A DNA stretch of 64,000 bases. Source: Polytrichum commune. Taxonomy: Eukaryota > Streptophyta > Polytrichopsida > Polytrichales > Polytrichaceae. The DNA lies in contig OX485807.1 of NCBI GenBank assembly GCA_950295325.1, forward strand, positions 34,066,440 to 34,130,439, read 5' to 3'. Positions 11,906 through 24,199 of the stretch are shown here, one piece after another. Made by a program: the position numbers and the translations under genes. Position 1 is the stretch's first letter; each line of letters starts with the position of its first letter. The notes beneath the pieces were generated by a model. That model searched no databases. It saw only the letters and a list, made by a program, of their open reading frames with translations, and was not told where the DNA came from.

Positions 11906-13460
11906 GGCTACCATATTTATTTTAATGAATTTGTCCAATAATAAATAAATAAATCATGAGATCTAGTTAAAGGCATGACAAAGGGTCGTCTCTCCTAGTT
12001 GCCCACAACTCCAAGTTTTTGGAGCTTGCTAGCATGTGTGTTTGTAGTAGACATTTTTCAATTGAATATCTTTTTTATAATTAATTCTCATCAATGGCAT
12101 GTTTCTCACAAGATGGCAGTGGTTCCAAAAACCAACAATGAAGAAAAAAATCTCTCTAGATGACATAAAATCAACCACAATTCGGATTACATGGACACTC
12201 ATTGACAAGTAGGAATTTAGGCAATTTTCAGTTGTTTTATACATAATCAGAAGTGATTGGACTAGAAATGCCACCAAATGTCGAACACAGTGGAGATGCC
12301 GCCATGGGGGGAAACGTGGAAAAGATTGTTAATCAATAAAGAGACTTTGTCAAGAAAAGAAAAATGCAAGACATGAGTTTCAAAATCAAAAAATCACTTA
12401 AAAAAAGAAAAAAATGATGTAATGAAATTGTGAAATTTGAAAACAATGAGGATTTGACGCGATTATGAGATTGAAATCCTCATTGCAATCTGTGGTGAAA
12501 TCAAAGAATAAATTGTCAAATTAGTAGGAAAATAATATATGTAATAGCTTGTTTGAAATGAAAATGTTCAAACTATAACAAGTCAAATTCAAATTGGATT
12601 AATTGGCCGTGTTAAAAGCCTTAACCTTTCTACCTTGCAATGGTTCCCATTTTCCCCCATTATGTACTTTGCATTTGATACATGAGTGAGAAATTGAATT
12701 CTAGATCTTGGAGATCGGGGCCGACGCCTTTATGGAGGATTAAACCATTGATCCCGTTTCTCTCAAATTGATATAGTTTGAGACATATCATGTTTAATAA
12801 AAAAAAATCTTTAGTTTGCAATGATTATATGTGGACATGAATAATTATTTAGATTAAGCTTAATGCTTGAATGGTTTCAAGTTTGCACAAATTTTATTTA
12901 TTTTTAAATAGTTGGCTTGAAAAAACAATACAATGTACTTATGATTGAATAAAAAAGATGACAAACATTTGAATGCAATTTCATATCATCATAAACGTGA
13001 ATGTCAATACAATGAATAAATGAATATGTGAAATGGACAACATACAATATGGTCTACACCAAGGCAATCAATACATGCAACATAACTTATATGAGGAGAT
13101 TGCACCTCTTACAACAACAACCAAAAAAAACAAAAAAAGGATTTTAAGAACAAATAATAGCATTTTCCATGATATATATTTTATTTATTTATTTAAATGG
13201 ATGTTGATATGACAACATTGATACATTAATTCTAGTCATTTATTCATGTCAGATTCAATGTCTATATCTTGAAATTCTATATTTGATATTTCCAAAGCTT
13301 CACTTGCTATAATGATTTAGCTATTGCTTCATACATCTTTGTAGACTCCAACTATAAATCTTTATTTTATTTTATTTTTAACTAAATAATTTAATTGCTT
13401 TGTTAGCTTCCTTACATCTTTCTAGACTAATTTTTATACAAATAACACATCTTACTTCAT
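11906..13460. other. AT-rich intergenic DNA
   Basis: Low-complexity, A/T-dominated sequence with no open frame that looks coding and no clear repeat boundary. Confidence 0.4.
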
Positions 13461-13694
13461 CTATACAAGTGACTCCAAAACAGTAACTAGCAGTGAAGCA
13501 TATCGCTTCTCCCACTTTGTTAGGACCTCAAGACGACCTCCTTTAGACAATGCTACACTCATAGAAAGCTTCTTTCTCACTCTATTAATTATAGATTGTG
13601 CCAAACCCACACTCTTTGCAATCTCTCTATTGCTCTTCCCCTTCTTTATCAAGGCTACAATATTTTGCTCTTTCTCTCGTGAAATAGGTCTCAT
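13461..13694 (-). pseudogene. Tc1/mariner-like transposase, N-terminal DNA-binding fragment
   Basis: About 78 residues starting MRPISREKEQ. The stretch SREKEQNIVALIKKGKSNRE followed by IAKSVGLAQSIINRVRKKL is a helix-turn-helix of the type at the N-terminus of Tc1-like transposases. It continues into SKGGRLEVLTKWEKRY, which fits the linker ('GRP..L' GRPR-like box and second HTH start). The frame then ends; the second HTH is not intact and no DDE catalytic domain follows, so this is a remnant. The family is inferred from the pattern only; a related pogo or other HTH protein is possible. The surrounding DNA is AT-rich with no recognisable terminal repeats. Confidence 0.6.
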
Positions 13695-13721
13695 CTTTCT
13701 ATACAACCTCCACAAAGCCAC

Positions 13722-14431
13722 AAGAAGTATTCAACACGATACACACGAAACCCTCAATTTTTTTTTTGACTCAAAACGATGAAGAAACAAGAAAATGAGA
13801 GCTCTTAAAGAAGGTAGCAAGCAACGCCTCAAAACTAAGTCTATGCAATGTCGACGTTTCTCTTTCTCTCACCGAAACCCTAGTGAAGTTGATGACATCA
13901 CCGTGACATCATCTGCAAGTCAATTTCTAGTTCTTTTACAATTACATTTTACATTTCCTAAATATATCAATATTTTTTGTGAAATGCCCATGAATGTCCT
14001 TGTTTGATGCATAGACTTGGTTTTTGGAGTCACTGTAGTTGTCATTTCAGCCCTTATTTTTTGCTCTTCTCTCAATGACGTATTCTTTATATTTTTGCAA
14101 TTTCTTTCTACTTCTTCTATCCATTCCCTATCAAACTTCTCTTTACTAATTATATAACACAATACATGTAACAACTATATCAGTCATGTGTAGCAAAGGT
14201 ACATCAATTTTTTCATAATAATTATCCATATTCCCTTTAGAATTTTGAAAGCACACTCTATACAAATGCAAGTAGAACTTTGAATAAGATTTCAATTGTT
14301 TTTATAACATTCTAAACCCTTTGGACAACGTTGGAATGGGTTGTAAATCCATGGCCACACTAGATATGCACAATCTTTGATCAACCTATAAGGCAAAAAA
14401 TTATCTTTTATGTGATTTCTTTGAACTCTTG
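13722..14431. other. AT-rich intergenic DNA
   Basis: No gene or repeat that I can support. Small ORFs on both strands lack recognisable motifs. Confidence 0.35.
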
Positions 14432-14434
14432 TTA

Positions 14435-14945
14435 GGGGCGGTTTACACTATGGACCAAGAGCCATGACCATGAAATTCTAAAATTTGTGATTGGAGAGTA
14501 AAGTGCTCTTGGTCCCATTTGGCTTTACACTACCTTGAAAAAAGGAGAATGACCACTAACTTTGAGGTCCCCAAAAACTACTAAAATCTACCATTTGGAT
14601 AATGTGCCATGGTCCAACGGGTTTTCCGTTGAGGCGAGGCAAAATGCTCGACTCAACGAAAATCAAGGGAGCCGTAAGGCTGAAAATCAGCCATTGGCCG
14701 AATTTTTTTTTAATATTTTTTTCCCCGAATTTTTTTGACGTTACTGTAGATCGTTGGGATAAAAATTAAAAAAATCAGCCCAAAGTTGTCCCGGTCCAAA
14801 TCCACTTTACACTACAAGAGTGACCAAGCCACTCAAAAATCCATTTTTGATTTTTCATGGTCACGGCTCTTGGCCAAGAGCTGTGACCATGAAAATGATT
14901 TAATTTTCTTGGTCATGGCTCTTGGTCCATAGTGTAAACCGCCCC
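14435..14945. mobile_element. PIF/Harbinger-like MITE, family B
   Basis: 511 bp between TTA duplications at 14432-14434 and 14946-14948. The ends are long inverted repeats: left 'ggggcggtttacactatgga' continuing 'ccaagagccatgacca'; the right end is its reverse complement. Interior non-coding. Confidence 0.85.
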
Positions 14946-14948
14946 TTA

Positions 14949-16653
14949 GTTGAAAAAATATCCAATCATGCATGCTTCATACCCATGCAAATTTATAATT
15001 CCAAAATACGTTTTGTGTCAAATAATATCTTGTAGTAAACCTAAGTAAAATGATTTTAAATGATAATAATATTCTCTTCTAATACAAGTGTAAGAATTGA
15101 AATGTGAGATCCCTTGATTGCTTCAATAGTATGAGGAATCTCATAAAGTTCCTCAAATTCTTAAGCTAATATCCTAAATCTAGCTAGACTTGGAAATTGC
15201 ACAAAAATGCATTACAAAGAAACTCTTACGAATCTACATTATATATATATATTGCATTATTTAAAATTATTCATTTGGCCATCCCATATACATCTTCTAC
15301 AGTAGACAAAGTATTTCATGTCTCAAGCCTTTGTAATGACATTGCAATTCTACTCTCGATTAAAATTGCCCCTTTCCTATGTGCATTCTTCATCTATATG
15401 TATGGACCTAACCTCTCACAAATTAACCTGAATGTGTTATGAGATGCACCACTTCCTTTCTTAAATATTTTTCAATGAAAGAACCCAATTATAATCTATT
15501 GGTGAACCCTTCATTTTCCTCAAATGCCCACACACTCCAATTGCTCATGTTCATACTCTCAAAGCAAATGCTAAAAACCAAGGGATTCTCCCATTCTTTA
15601 AGGGTGGGTGGGTGGGATTTTCTTTCATCACAAGTCTATTGCATCACTAAACATAGCATCCAATATTGTAATTTTGGATTTAGTGCTATGTTCTACACAA
15701 TTGGTAAGTTGATTGGAATTTCAACAAGGAATATGTATGAACATCAAAGTAGTTAAACACCCTGCTATATTTTTTTGCTTTCAAATCAAATTTTAATAGC
15801 AATTGTTGGCATAAAGATGTCAAATCAAGTACTATAATATTATGATACATACCTTGGTATCAAATATCCATCTCTTATGGCAACTATGTTCAAAAGATAA
15901 TTCAACACATAACTATACTATGCCCAATGATTCTTGTTACAACCGAATAATAAATCAATGATGTGATACGTAGGCTTACATACCCCATTTGTTATTTGCT
16001 AGAAGGTATTCTCAATGTCTCAACTATTGTTATGGAAATTGTGTATACATCAAATCATTGGTCAAAGAAACATAATAATTTTCCTTAGTGTAATATTTCA
16101 AGAGTAAAAGATCATTCAAACATGAATAATGCATTATTGCTAGTGTTTAAAATGTGAAGAGCTAGCCTCACCTACACCCGTGCCATACCAAACATACATT
16201 TGCGTGTTAGAAAGGTGTGTTTGAGGTGTCTTCATTGAGAGGTTGCAAACAATTACACTCGATACAAATTACTGAGTATACAAACTTGTTCTTTTGCCAT
16301 ATTGTGTAACCATATTAGTAAGAACCTCTTGTACACCAAACACCACACGCTTTCACACTTAGTATGTATCCATTGAGCCCTAGTGAATTGAAATAAGTCA
16401 AATATGCTCTTCTCCAAGAATGTAAAAGAGTCTTTACATGGAGGTGTTTAGGGTTTAAGTATTAGTTAGTAAGGTGTAGTGGTTGCCTTATGTCATGCAA
16501 ACCCTAAATCACAGAGTGTGGTAACTTCCTTGACCATGTTAAGTTCACTCATGGTTAAGTATAGTTTAGTGTCTAACATTGGTGTTGAGCCTCTTAAGCA
16601 TTCCAAACTTTGTAGGAGGTTTACTTAATTTGTCAAGAGTTTCACTTTTTTAT

Positions 16654-16709
<56 letters not shown>

Positions 16710-17179
16710 CAAGGCAATAAATACTACTCATCTTTGAATCCCTACTCGAGGGACCAATCAATTAGTATATTTGAATTTGGAGTCAAATATTTCTAAACCA
16801 TTAAGTGAGGGGTAAGAACAATGAGTGAAGAATGCTAACAGTAACAATGACATAAGATGTTTCAAAAAAGAGTCAAAGAATATTATCATAATACTCTCAA
16901 GATGTCAACTAAATTGATGCAATAATCCCATCCTATGCCATGATATTGTAATGCCCCCATTATATATTTATTTTACAAACATGGTTGGTGAATTTGTCCA
17001 AGTCACTATTGAACTCCATAGGCATCCAATCTTTAACGAGTTGTTACATTCCATAATGTTACAATCATACCAATGTTCCACTGGTAATGTTATTTATTTA
17101 ATTATTTATGAATACCATTCATGTATCTATAATGAGGAGTTCACATCTTTTGATATCAATCAAATATGGATATATGAAG
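14949..17179. other. AT-rich intergenic DNA
   Basis: No supported gene. Weak ORFs at 15.2-15.8 kb show no domain. Contains the (GA)n microsatellite listed separately. Confidence 0.35.
16655..16705. repeat. (AG)n microsatellite
   Basis: About 25 uninterrupted AG dinucleotides. Confidence 0.95.
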
Positions 17180-20100
17180 AAAGTATAAGTGTAAGGTAAA
17201 CGAAGTTTTTCTCCAACTCCGGTTTGGTCCATGTCAAAAACTCATATTGATTGCCATTGTAGTAGCTTGATCTCACGATCTTCTTGAAGATGTCATTTGC
17301 GGTGTTGTTTCGCAAAGCATCACCCTTGAAGTGGAGACAAAGTTTGTGATGAGCTCAAACCCTTCTTCCACCTTGCCAATGATGTTTTCTCCATCCTCCA
17401 TCTTCATCATGAATGCTCGGGTTCCTTTAAAAAGTGATGATGCAGTCCGTTTGAGGGTACTTGAGGTGGAGTTTAATGAAGCCCACCCAATTTTTGGTGA
17501 TGGCATTGAGGTTGATGTCCATGGGATTGGCATAGTCCATTCCAAGGGAGATGTTCATTGTACGGAGCCTCTTGATGCATGCTCCAAACTACGACTAATG
17601 ATCTTGAAACCGGACTCATGTCAAATGATGATATGGATCCATCAAAGAGTTCAATAGATGGGTTCACCTTCTCTTTGTGAGGGAGTTGTGTGAAGTGAAG
17701 GTGGTGTCCTAGCACCGCATCCGGTCTTTCGTGTGGGTAGAGACATTGTGGGATTTGCGAAAACGTTTTTCTCAATGTTCATAATTTGTCAACTTCACTT
17801 AATGGAGTGCCTAAGGTGATAATTTCTTTGTATGTGCGATTATCCTTGATGATCCTTGTGCCATTTTTTGTTGCCATGAGAATGCCAAACCACATGAGAT
17901 TAATCAATTTTATGATTGGGATTATGTGATGTGTTATACTTTGTATACCTTCCTCATCATGTTGCTTGCTCAAATTGGAGGTTGCGGTGAAGTCATTAAC
18001 TTTCACTTTCCATCTCTTCACACCCTATGTGTTGCATGTCATGTCTTTCCTTGGACACTTGTAGGGGATGGTGGGAGGAGTCCCATCTGCTACGTGGATG
18101 ATGTCGTCTATTGTGGCGGCTTGTGTTTGATTATTTGGCATGGTACTTATGCAAGGTGGAGATTTGCAAAGAGCTTCCTCCATGTTCTGGGGATACATCT
18201 TCCAACTCAAAGTCAAGTGTTTCATCATTGCGTGTTTCTTGCACGTGATTGGTATAAAATCCTTGGTGTTGGCTATGCATTATGGTGGTTAAGCTCATGT
18301 AGTAGTATGGTTGTTGCTTAGTGGGTTCCTTGTGGTGTCTTCTCTCATGTTGGCTTGTAGGTCCCTAAACATGCCTTGGTTCACACCGACGATCTTGGGT
18401 TTCAAAACTCAAGGTTTGCTCCCCTCCGGACCTTCTCTCCAATTCTTATATAGTTGTGTCCTCCATGTGATTGTTGCTTTGAGTTCTTTCTTTGCTCACC
18501 CTGAGACTGCCATTCGTAATACCGTTTTGTTTCTCCTTGCTTGTTGGTTGCCATGGTTGTTGTTGGTGGATTGATGTTTGTTGAGGTTTTGGTTTGAGGT
18601 ATTTGTAGTGGATATGGTGTAGAATCCTTGGGTTTCTAGCTCTTAGTATAGATTAGATGTTGCTCTAATTTGAGGTGCACTAGAGGGACAATTGTTGAAT
18701 TGTGTGGCCAGGCTGGATTAGTGGGTTTGTGTGCGCTATGCACATTGGTTGGCTTTGCCAATTTTGGTAATGGCTATGGTGCATTGATGATTGCGGTGCT
18801 AATTCAAGGAGTGTGCATAGTGTTTTTTAGGCGGACGGTGCTTTGTTTGGATGGATAGACTTGTTTGGCAAGTATGTAGTTGTTGAGAGTGTGGATGGAG
18901 GTTGTTGAATTTGGTTCTTGCCAAGGTTTATGCATGGATTTGGTGTTAATTTGTGGTGCCTATAGGTTGTGCATTATGGGAGGTGTTGCTAGCTCCCAAT
19001 TGTAGTGCCCGGTGTGTGCGTTTCTTGGTATTATTTTTGGGTCCTAGCTCAGTATGAATGTGGTGTCAGAGGCAAGTGCATTGTCGGTTGACGGTGTGGC
19101 GGCTTTGGGCGATGATGAGGGGGCTTGAGTATGGGATACATGCTATGGGGTGGAGGGGGGGGGGGATGTTTGCATGTGTAGGTGTTGATGTGTTGGGAGG
19201 GAGAGCTACCATCAAGAGGTAACTTGTTTGAATTTTCTTATGGAGGTGGTTTAATGTTGGTTGGAGTATTATGTTTTTCTTTTTGTGTGGGCGTTTTTTT
19301 AAAGGTGGTAGCTATGGAATATACTTACATATGTGTCTTTTTGTTGGGGGTATACTAGTGAATGGACCTCATTCTTGGAGTGGTGGTCTCCATATGGTTG
19401 TTGTTGTGGTTTTGGAGGTGTGAAAGTTGCAGTGTGCCATTATGGGTGGCCCTTGAATGTGGGTATGCAAAAGAGGCGTATTGGAGTGCATGTGGGCATA
19501 GCGTTGTTTTTTGTGGTTTCTAGGAGTGGGTTTGTGTGGAGGGTGGTGGCGGCGTTGTGGAGGTTTTTGCGGGGGACACGGTGGTGCCGTCTTGGCGATT
19601 GGAGTTGCACAAGTGTGGGTTGTAGCAACCATATTTGAGAGTGTGATGTCTATTGATGTGTAGATATGAGTGGTTTATGCTCGAGGTATTGACGTATTGA
19701 TGTGGAGATTTGCTGGTAGGTTTGGAAATCATTGTTGAAAGATATTAAAGTATTGATGAGAAGTGTTTAGAGGTATTGATGGAAATCATTGATGGTTTTC
19801 ATGGCAAGAACATGACGTAGCAATATTGATGGTAGATATTGGTGGAGCTTGTGGGTGGGATCTTGATGTAGAGGAACACCAATGGATGCTAAGTATCAAT
19901 AACAATGTTATCACTATGAGTTCAAAATAAAAATCTCTCCATGATTTGCGTTTGTGGCTCGCTCATTAGTTGTTTTTTGTCTTCTTGTTCAAACTCTATT
20001 GTTTATTGTGCTTTGTTTTGGATTTGTTGAGGGATAAGGTGGCTCATTGATGTTATGCTATTGAGGTTGGCACTTTCAGATAACGGTGGCCCAATGTGCT

Positions 20101-20385
20101 AAGATATACTAAGTTGCTTCCTCCAAGTGCTTTAGGTGATCAATGTAGTGTTGTGTTGCCCATTGCATTGTGCCCTAAGGTTTGCACCTGAGGTGGGTAC
20201 GTAGATCTTGGGTCCAAGTTTTGTGTATTGCCTAGGAGTTTGTTGCCATGACTTGTACATCGATGTGGGGTTGTGTGCAAATATGTTGCTCCACGTTTCG
20301 GTGAGTAATGGTTATTCTTCATGGTGGTGGTTATTGTTGTGGTATTTGCATGCTTAGGTGTGGCAACAGAGCTTTGTTGTGACAC
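17180..20385 (-). mobile_element. Decayed LINE relic related to the 12.4 kb element
   Basis: G/T-rich on the plus strand like the neighbouring LINE. The 17.2-18.3 kb part aligns by eye, in order and in the same orientation, with ORF1 of the full element at about 29.1-30.1 kb. The sequence then runs into C/A-rich (minus) material without motifs up to about 20.39 kb. It therefore represents ORF1 plus upstream DNA, lacking ORF2 and the 3' end. Heavily diverged with many frame breaks. The outer limits are approximate. Confidence 0.65.
17200..18320 (-). pseudogene. LINE ORF1 relic (degenerate)
   Basis: Three frames together reproduce the ORF1 middle region. LYPHERPDAVLGHHLHFTQL matches LYPSERPDAVPGQHLHFTQI. 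RAFMMKMEDGENIIGKVEEG matches RAFVMTMGDGERVIGKVEKG. MWFGILMATKNGTRII matches MWLGFHMHEALAIQRGKKIL. IIHVADGTPPTIPY matches VRIADSTPQTLQY. Frameshifts separate the blocks, so it cannot encode a full protein. It is an independent, older copy, not a duplication of the intact one, because the divergence is spread throughout. Confidence 0.8.
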
Positions 20386-20475
20386 TCCCATCTTCTATGT
20401 CTCCCAAAGTACCTTTGTGCAAGCGATCCAATAACTTTCAAGGTACGTAACTATTGTGTTCATAACATACATACA
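20386..20475. other. Flank between LINE relic and intact LINE
   Basis: Short A/T-richer stretch that precedes the target-site duplication. I see no feature in it. Confidence 0.4.
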
Positions 20476-20487
20476 ACTACTTTAGAA
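20476..20487. repeat. Target-site duplication, left copy
   Basis: 'actactttagaa', identical to 32892-32903. The two copies bracket the G/T-rich LINE exactly where the composition changes. Confidence 0.85.
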
Positions 20488-20636
20488 AAGAAAGAAAAAA
20501 TACGCCCGTATCTTAAGTACCGGCGTGAATATGAGCCCGTTGGTCTTATGCTGATCACGGTGTCCCGTGATGCAACAAGAGATTTTGTGCCTCCGTTAGG
20601 AGGTGGGCTCTTGGTAGGTGTAAAGTTAGCTTAATA
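20488..20636 (-). other. LINE 3' UTR with two hairpins
   Basis: On the element strand the 3' UTR holds two stem-loops. One is at 20554-20571, with a perfect 7-bp stem atcacgg/ccgtgat and a 4-nt loop. The other is at 20503-20525, with an 8-bp stem cgcccgta/taccggcg containing one mismatch and a 7-nt loop. The element ends in a U/C-rich run (sense '...attttttctttctt') directly against the TSD. There is no poly(A). Structured 3' ends without poly(A) are known in LINEs whose RT recognises its own RNA; that role is inferred here. Confidence 0.6.
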
Positions 20637-20639
20637 TCA

Positions 20640-21305
20640 TTGTGGTGGGGAGATCGGTGATTGTTTGTTATCAAGTTTTCTTTTGTTTAGGATTAAGTAG
20701 GTTAGGTATTTAATGGCATTTTGGTGTAGGTGTTTCATGAGGGTTTTGATGCTAGTTTTAGGGATTTTTAGATTAGTTAGTTTTTCGATAGAGTGATCGT
20801 GTATTGCTCCTCGTACACCTGCTGTGATGGTTATGAGGGGGTTAGTTTTCCATCCATTCATTTGTATAGCGTTAATTAGTGGGTCGTATTTAGTATGTTT
20901 TTGTGTGATGGCTTGTTCTGGGAACTTATCGTGGCAGTATGTGAATTCTATGAATTGGACTGTAGTTGTGGGAGATGGGTCCATGGGTGTTTGTGTATGA
21001 TTTGGGGCTCCGATTATGCATAGGATGTCTGGTCTAAGTTTGGCATAGCATTGGCAAGGGGCTTGTGGGCATGTACATTTGAGTAACCATTTTGGGATTG
21101 TTCGGTCTGGTGGTTGATTATTGTTTTTACCAGCGTTGGTTAGTGTAAAGAAGCGGGTATTTTTGTGAGCTTGTAGTGTTTGTTTGATGAGGTGTACCGC
21201 TTTATCGTGTCTAGAAATTCTTAGGCCTTTGAGGTACGGGTTTTCACATGTTGAGAGGAGGTGCGGCCATGTGTCTCTATCATTTTTATAGCATAGTGTG
21301 CAGTT
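20640..21305 (-). other. R2-like CCHC plus restriction-like endonuclease module
   Basis: After RNase H: C613-x2-C616-x9-H626-x4-C631 (CTLCYKNDRDTWPHLLSTC), then ISRHDKAVHLI, the R/K-H-D box that follows the CCHC in R2-type enzymes. Next come LRPDI (Asp704) and VQFIEFTY (Glu731), then QKHTKYDPL (Lys750). This is the order of the RLE endonuclease found in R2/R4/Dualen elements. E-x-T instead of E-x-K leaves catalytic activity uncertain. A further Cys cluster (CTCPQAPCQC) sits between the two parts. Recognition rests on motif order, not on a search. Confidence 0.72.
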
Positions 21306-21649
21306 GGGGTTTTGGTGTGTGTGTGGCCAAAAGATGTTTTTTCTATGGTTGCCCATGTATTGGGCGTATCTGAATTTTAGTGTTTGGGATATTTGTGCGT
21401 CTGTTATTTTTTCATTTTTCCAAAAGTGGTCGGAGAGTTTGTGGTTTATTTGATCATTTGAAAGCCATTTGTCAACGTATGGGAATTTGTTTTTGGCTAT
21501 TGCCGCTTCACGGGTTTCGTGCTCTTTGGTTATAGTGTTGCGGAGGTTTCGGATGGCCCCGTCGTGTGTGGCGGTTGGGCAACTAGTTAGCCAATATGGT
21601 GTGGGGTGTGCTGTGTGTTCGTGGGGTGTTTTATTTGGTTTGTCTTTAA

Positions 21650-22075
21650 GGGTCCCTTCATTGGCTAGTGTATCAACAATTTCATTACCTGTAATTCCTG
21701 TGTGTGCACGTACTTTATGTAAGTGGATTGTGTATGGGGTCCAGTAAATATGTTGTACTATGGCTGCTATGAGTAGTTTGTCTGGGTGATGATGTTGTGA
21801 TGTTGGGTGTCGAATATGGTTGTTGATTAAGAATAAACTATTAAGGCTATCCGTGAATATGTAAGTGTCTGTCCGGGTGGTTTGGATGGTTTTTATAGCA
21901 ATGAGTATTGCGTTGAGCTCTGCTCTAAGGATGTTTTGGTACCCTGGTAGTCTCTCTGATATTTTGGTGTTTTTGTTGGGGTTGTATACTCCAGATCCAG
22001 CTGTGTTGCCTTCTATTTGTCCTTCTGAGTTTTTGGTTGGTGGGATGAATGAACCGTCCGTGTACATGCATTGTT
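21650..22075 (-). other. RNase H domain of ORF2
   Basis: In the frame after the poly-C run: YTDGSF (Asp361 of this open frame), RAELNAIL (Glu407), FTDSLNSL (Asp430), and KVRAHTGITGNEIVDTLANE (His479, Asp489). The four acidic residues and the histidine of an active RNase H are all present. It would remove the RNA template during second-strand synthesis. Confidence 0.9.
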
Positions 22076-23074
22076 GTGGATGGAATTTAAGTGGATGGAT
22101 GTGGTAGTATTTTGTGGGGAGAGATGTTATCGTGTAGTTAGGTATAGTGGGGTTTGTTTTGGGGGCGTTTATCCATGCTTTGGAGAATTTAACCTTGTAG
22201 TGGGTTGTTGTGGGGGTAATAGGATATGTATCTATGTGCGTTTTTAATGTTCTTTTTAGGATATTTTGTAACTCTTGTGGGGTTTGTAGGTTTATTGGGA
22301 GGTGTGTTTGGTTGTGTACGCATATTATAGATGTGAGTGCCGGTTCTATGTATTGGTAGTATTTGGGCCATTCCGGTGCGGGGTCGTATTGTATGGTATG
22401 CGGCGGAATGGTTGCTATTATGTGTATGTCAGCTTGCTCTGTGATAGGTAGTTGTTGTGAGGTCCAATCTTTGTAGTTAACTATTAGGATGGTGTAGGTT
22501 TGGTTGTCCTCCTTGGCGGCCATTTCGGCCCAGTGTATAGCTTCCAGAGTAGAGTTATGATCTTTGGGGTGGGCTAATCCTGTTCCTACCCAACGGGAGG
22601 ACTTCGTATGTCCTACTGATCCGAATAGTATGTCTCTAGTATGTGGCGAGTTATATTGTGTGAGTTGAGTGGGACAAGTGAGGGGGGTGGAGTAGTATGC
22701 GTGTGTGATCTTAAAGGATTCTATTAGTAATTTGGTGATGTCCGGGTGTAGGATGTGGTGTAGGTTGGTTGGTCGTATGTTTTTTGGTTTTTTCTTAGGG
22801 AGAATGGTTATGTATCTTTGGATTAGCCATAGTATTTCGGTTTCGAAGTCTTGTGGTGGGGGTTGTAAGAAGGTGGTTAGGTGTGGGAGATTGTTATGAG
22901 AGAATTGGTTCCATAGCCATTGTAATTTGTCGGTGTGGAGTGTGGCTATGTAATTCCCATTTTGGTCATATATGTTGGCTGTCGAGTTTTGGATTTGTAT
23001 GGTTGGTTTGTTGGTATTTATGTCTTTGTCGGGATTACATTCTTGTGTGGAAATCTTGAGATTTGTAATATTGA

Positions 23075-23089
23075 GGGGGGGGGGGGGGG
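23075..23089 (-). other. Poly-C run at the RT/RNase H frame change
   Basis: Fifteen G on the plus strand (C on the sense strand). The RT frame runs to a stop about 35 nt beyond it; the RNase H frame is open through the run from upstream. One indel in the run joins the two domains. Confidence 0.8.
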
Positions 23090-24199
23090 TGGATGAATTT
23101 GTTATCTTTTGATTGGGAGTAATTGGAGTAATCTTCATACATTTTTGTGGTTTTGTTTTTTAATATTGTCTTGTGGTATTGGGTTATGAGGAGTAAGTTG
23201 TGGTCTACTAGAATGTTGTCCGGGTTTAGGAGACTTTCCTCTGTGCGCCATTGTTGTGTTGTTTCGTTTGGAGTATGCCATCGGCATAAGTATTGTCTTT
23301 TTATGGCAAGTGCTCCCCATTTATCTTTTCTCTTGGTGGTTTTTTCATTAGTTATGGTGTGGATTGCTCGTCCAAAGGTGGGTTGTGTAGAGGGGGTTGG
23401 TTTATGCGTGTTATGGGTAGGGGTGTGTTGTGGTGGTAAGGTGTGGTTTGTGTTGGTTGTGGGTGGTCGTGGTGTCGGGAATAGTGTTTTTGCTTGTTGT
23501 AGTGCTGCTTTAATGGTTTTGGGTATTTGTTTGTATTTGCCTTGGAATTCCTCCGGGGTTAGTATGCTCATGTTGTCTGGGTTCTGGAGTTGTGTTATTG
23601 TCGTGATACCGTACATATAAAGTTTGTCTAAATATTTTTGGGTTTCTGCTTTGTCTATGATTGGGAGGTTATTGTATGTTGTGGCATTTTTCCATGCTTG
23701 TTCTAGTGGTGTGGTTTTAATGGGGAATGCTCGGTTTGTGGTGGTGACGTGTATTTTGAATTCTCTTTCTAGTAGAAATAGTGTTCTGGCTATTGGTGAT
23801 CTTAGGCAAGCTTGTTGTTTGAGTTTTGGGAGGTGTAGTGAGCCCCCATATTTGGCGGATATGTATTTGACTAGTCCTTGGTATATGATTCCTAGTTGGC
23901 CCGGGTCATTAAGGGCTTGTATTAATTGTTGACCTATGCAGTGTACGTAGTCTGGTAGGAGGGAGGTCACATTGATTCCAAAGTTTTCATGTGTGAGGTG
24001 TGTGAGAATGTTGGTTGAGCTTTTGGGTATGTTGCATATATCTTTGGTTAATTTGCTAATTAGTTTGTCAAGTTTTTTGATATCTGGTTTGGAAAATGAA
24101 ATTGCGTAGTATGCGTATGCAATGCGGGGTTTGATGACTGTGTTTAAGATTTTAATTTTTTGTGTGAGGCTAGCAGGTGAGAGGGTGAGTAATTTGCAT

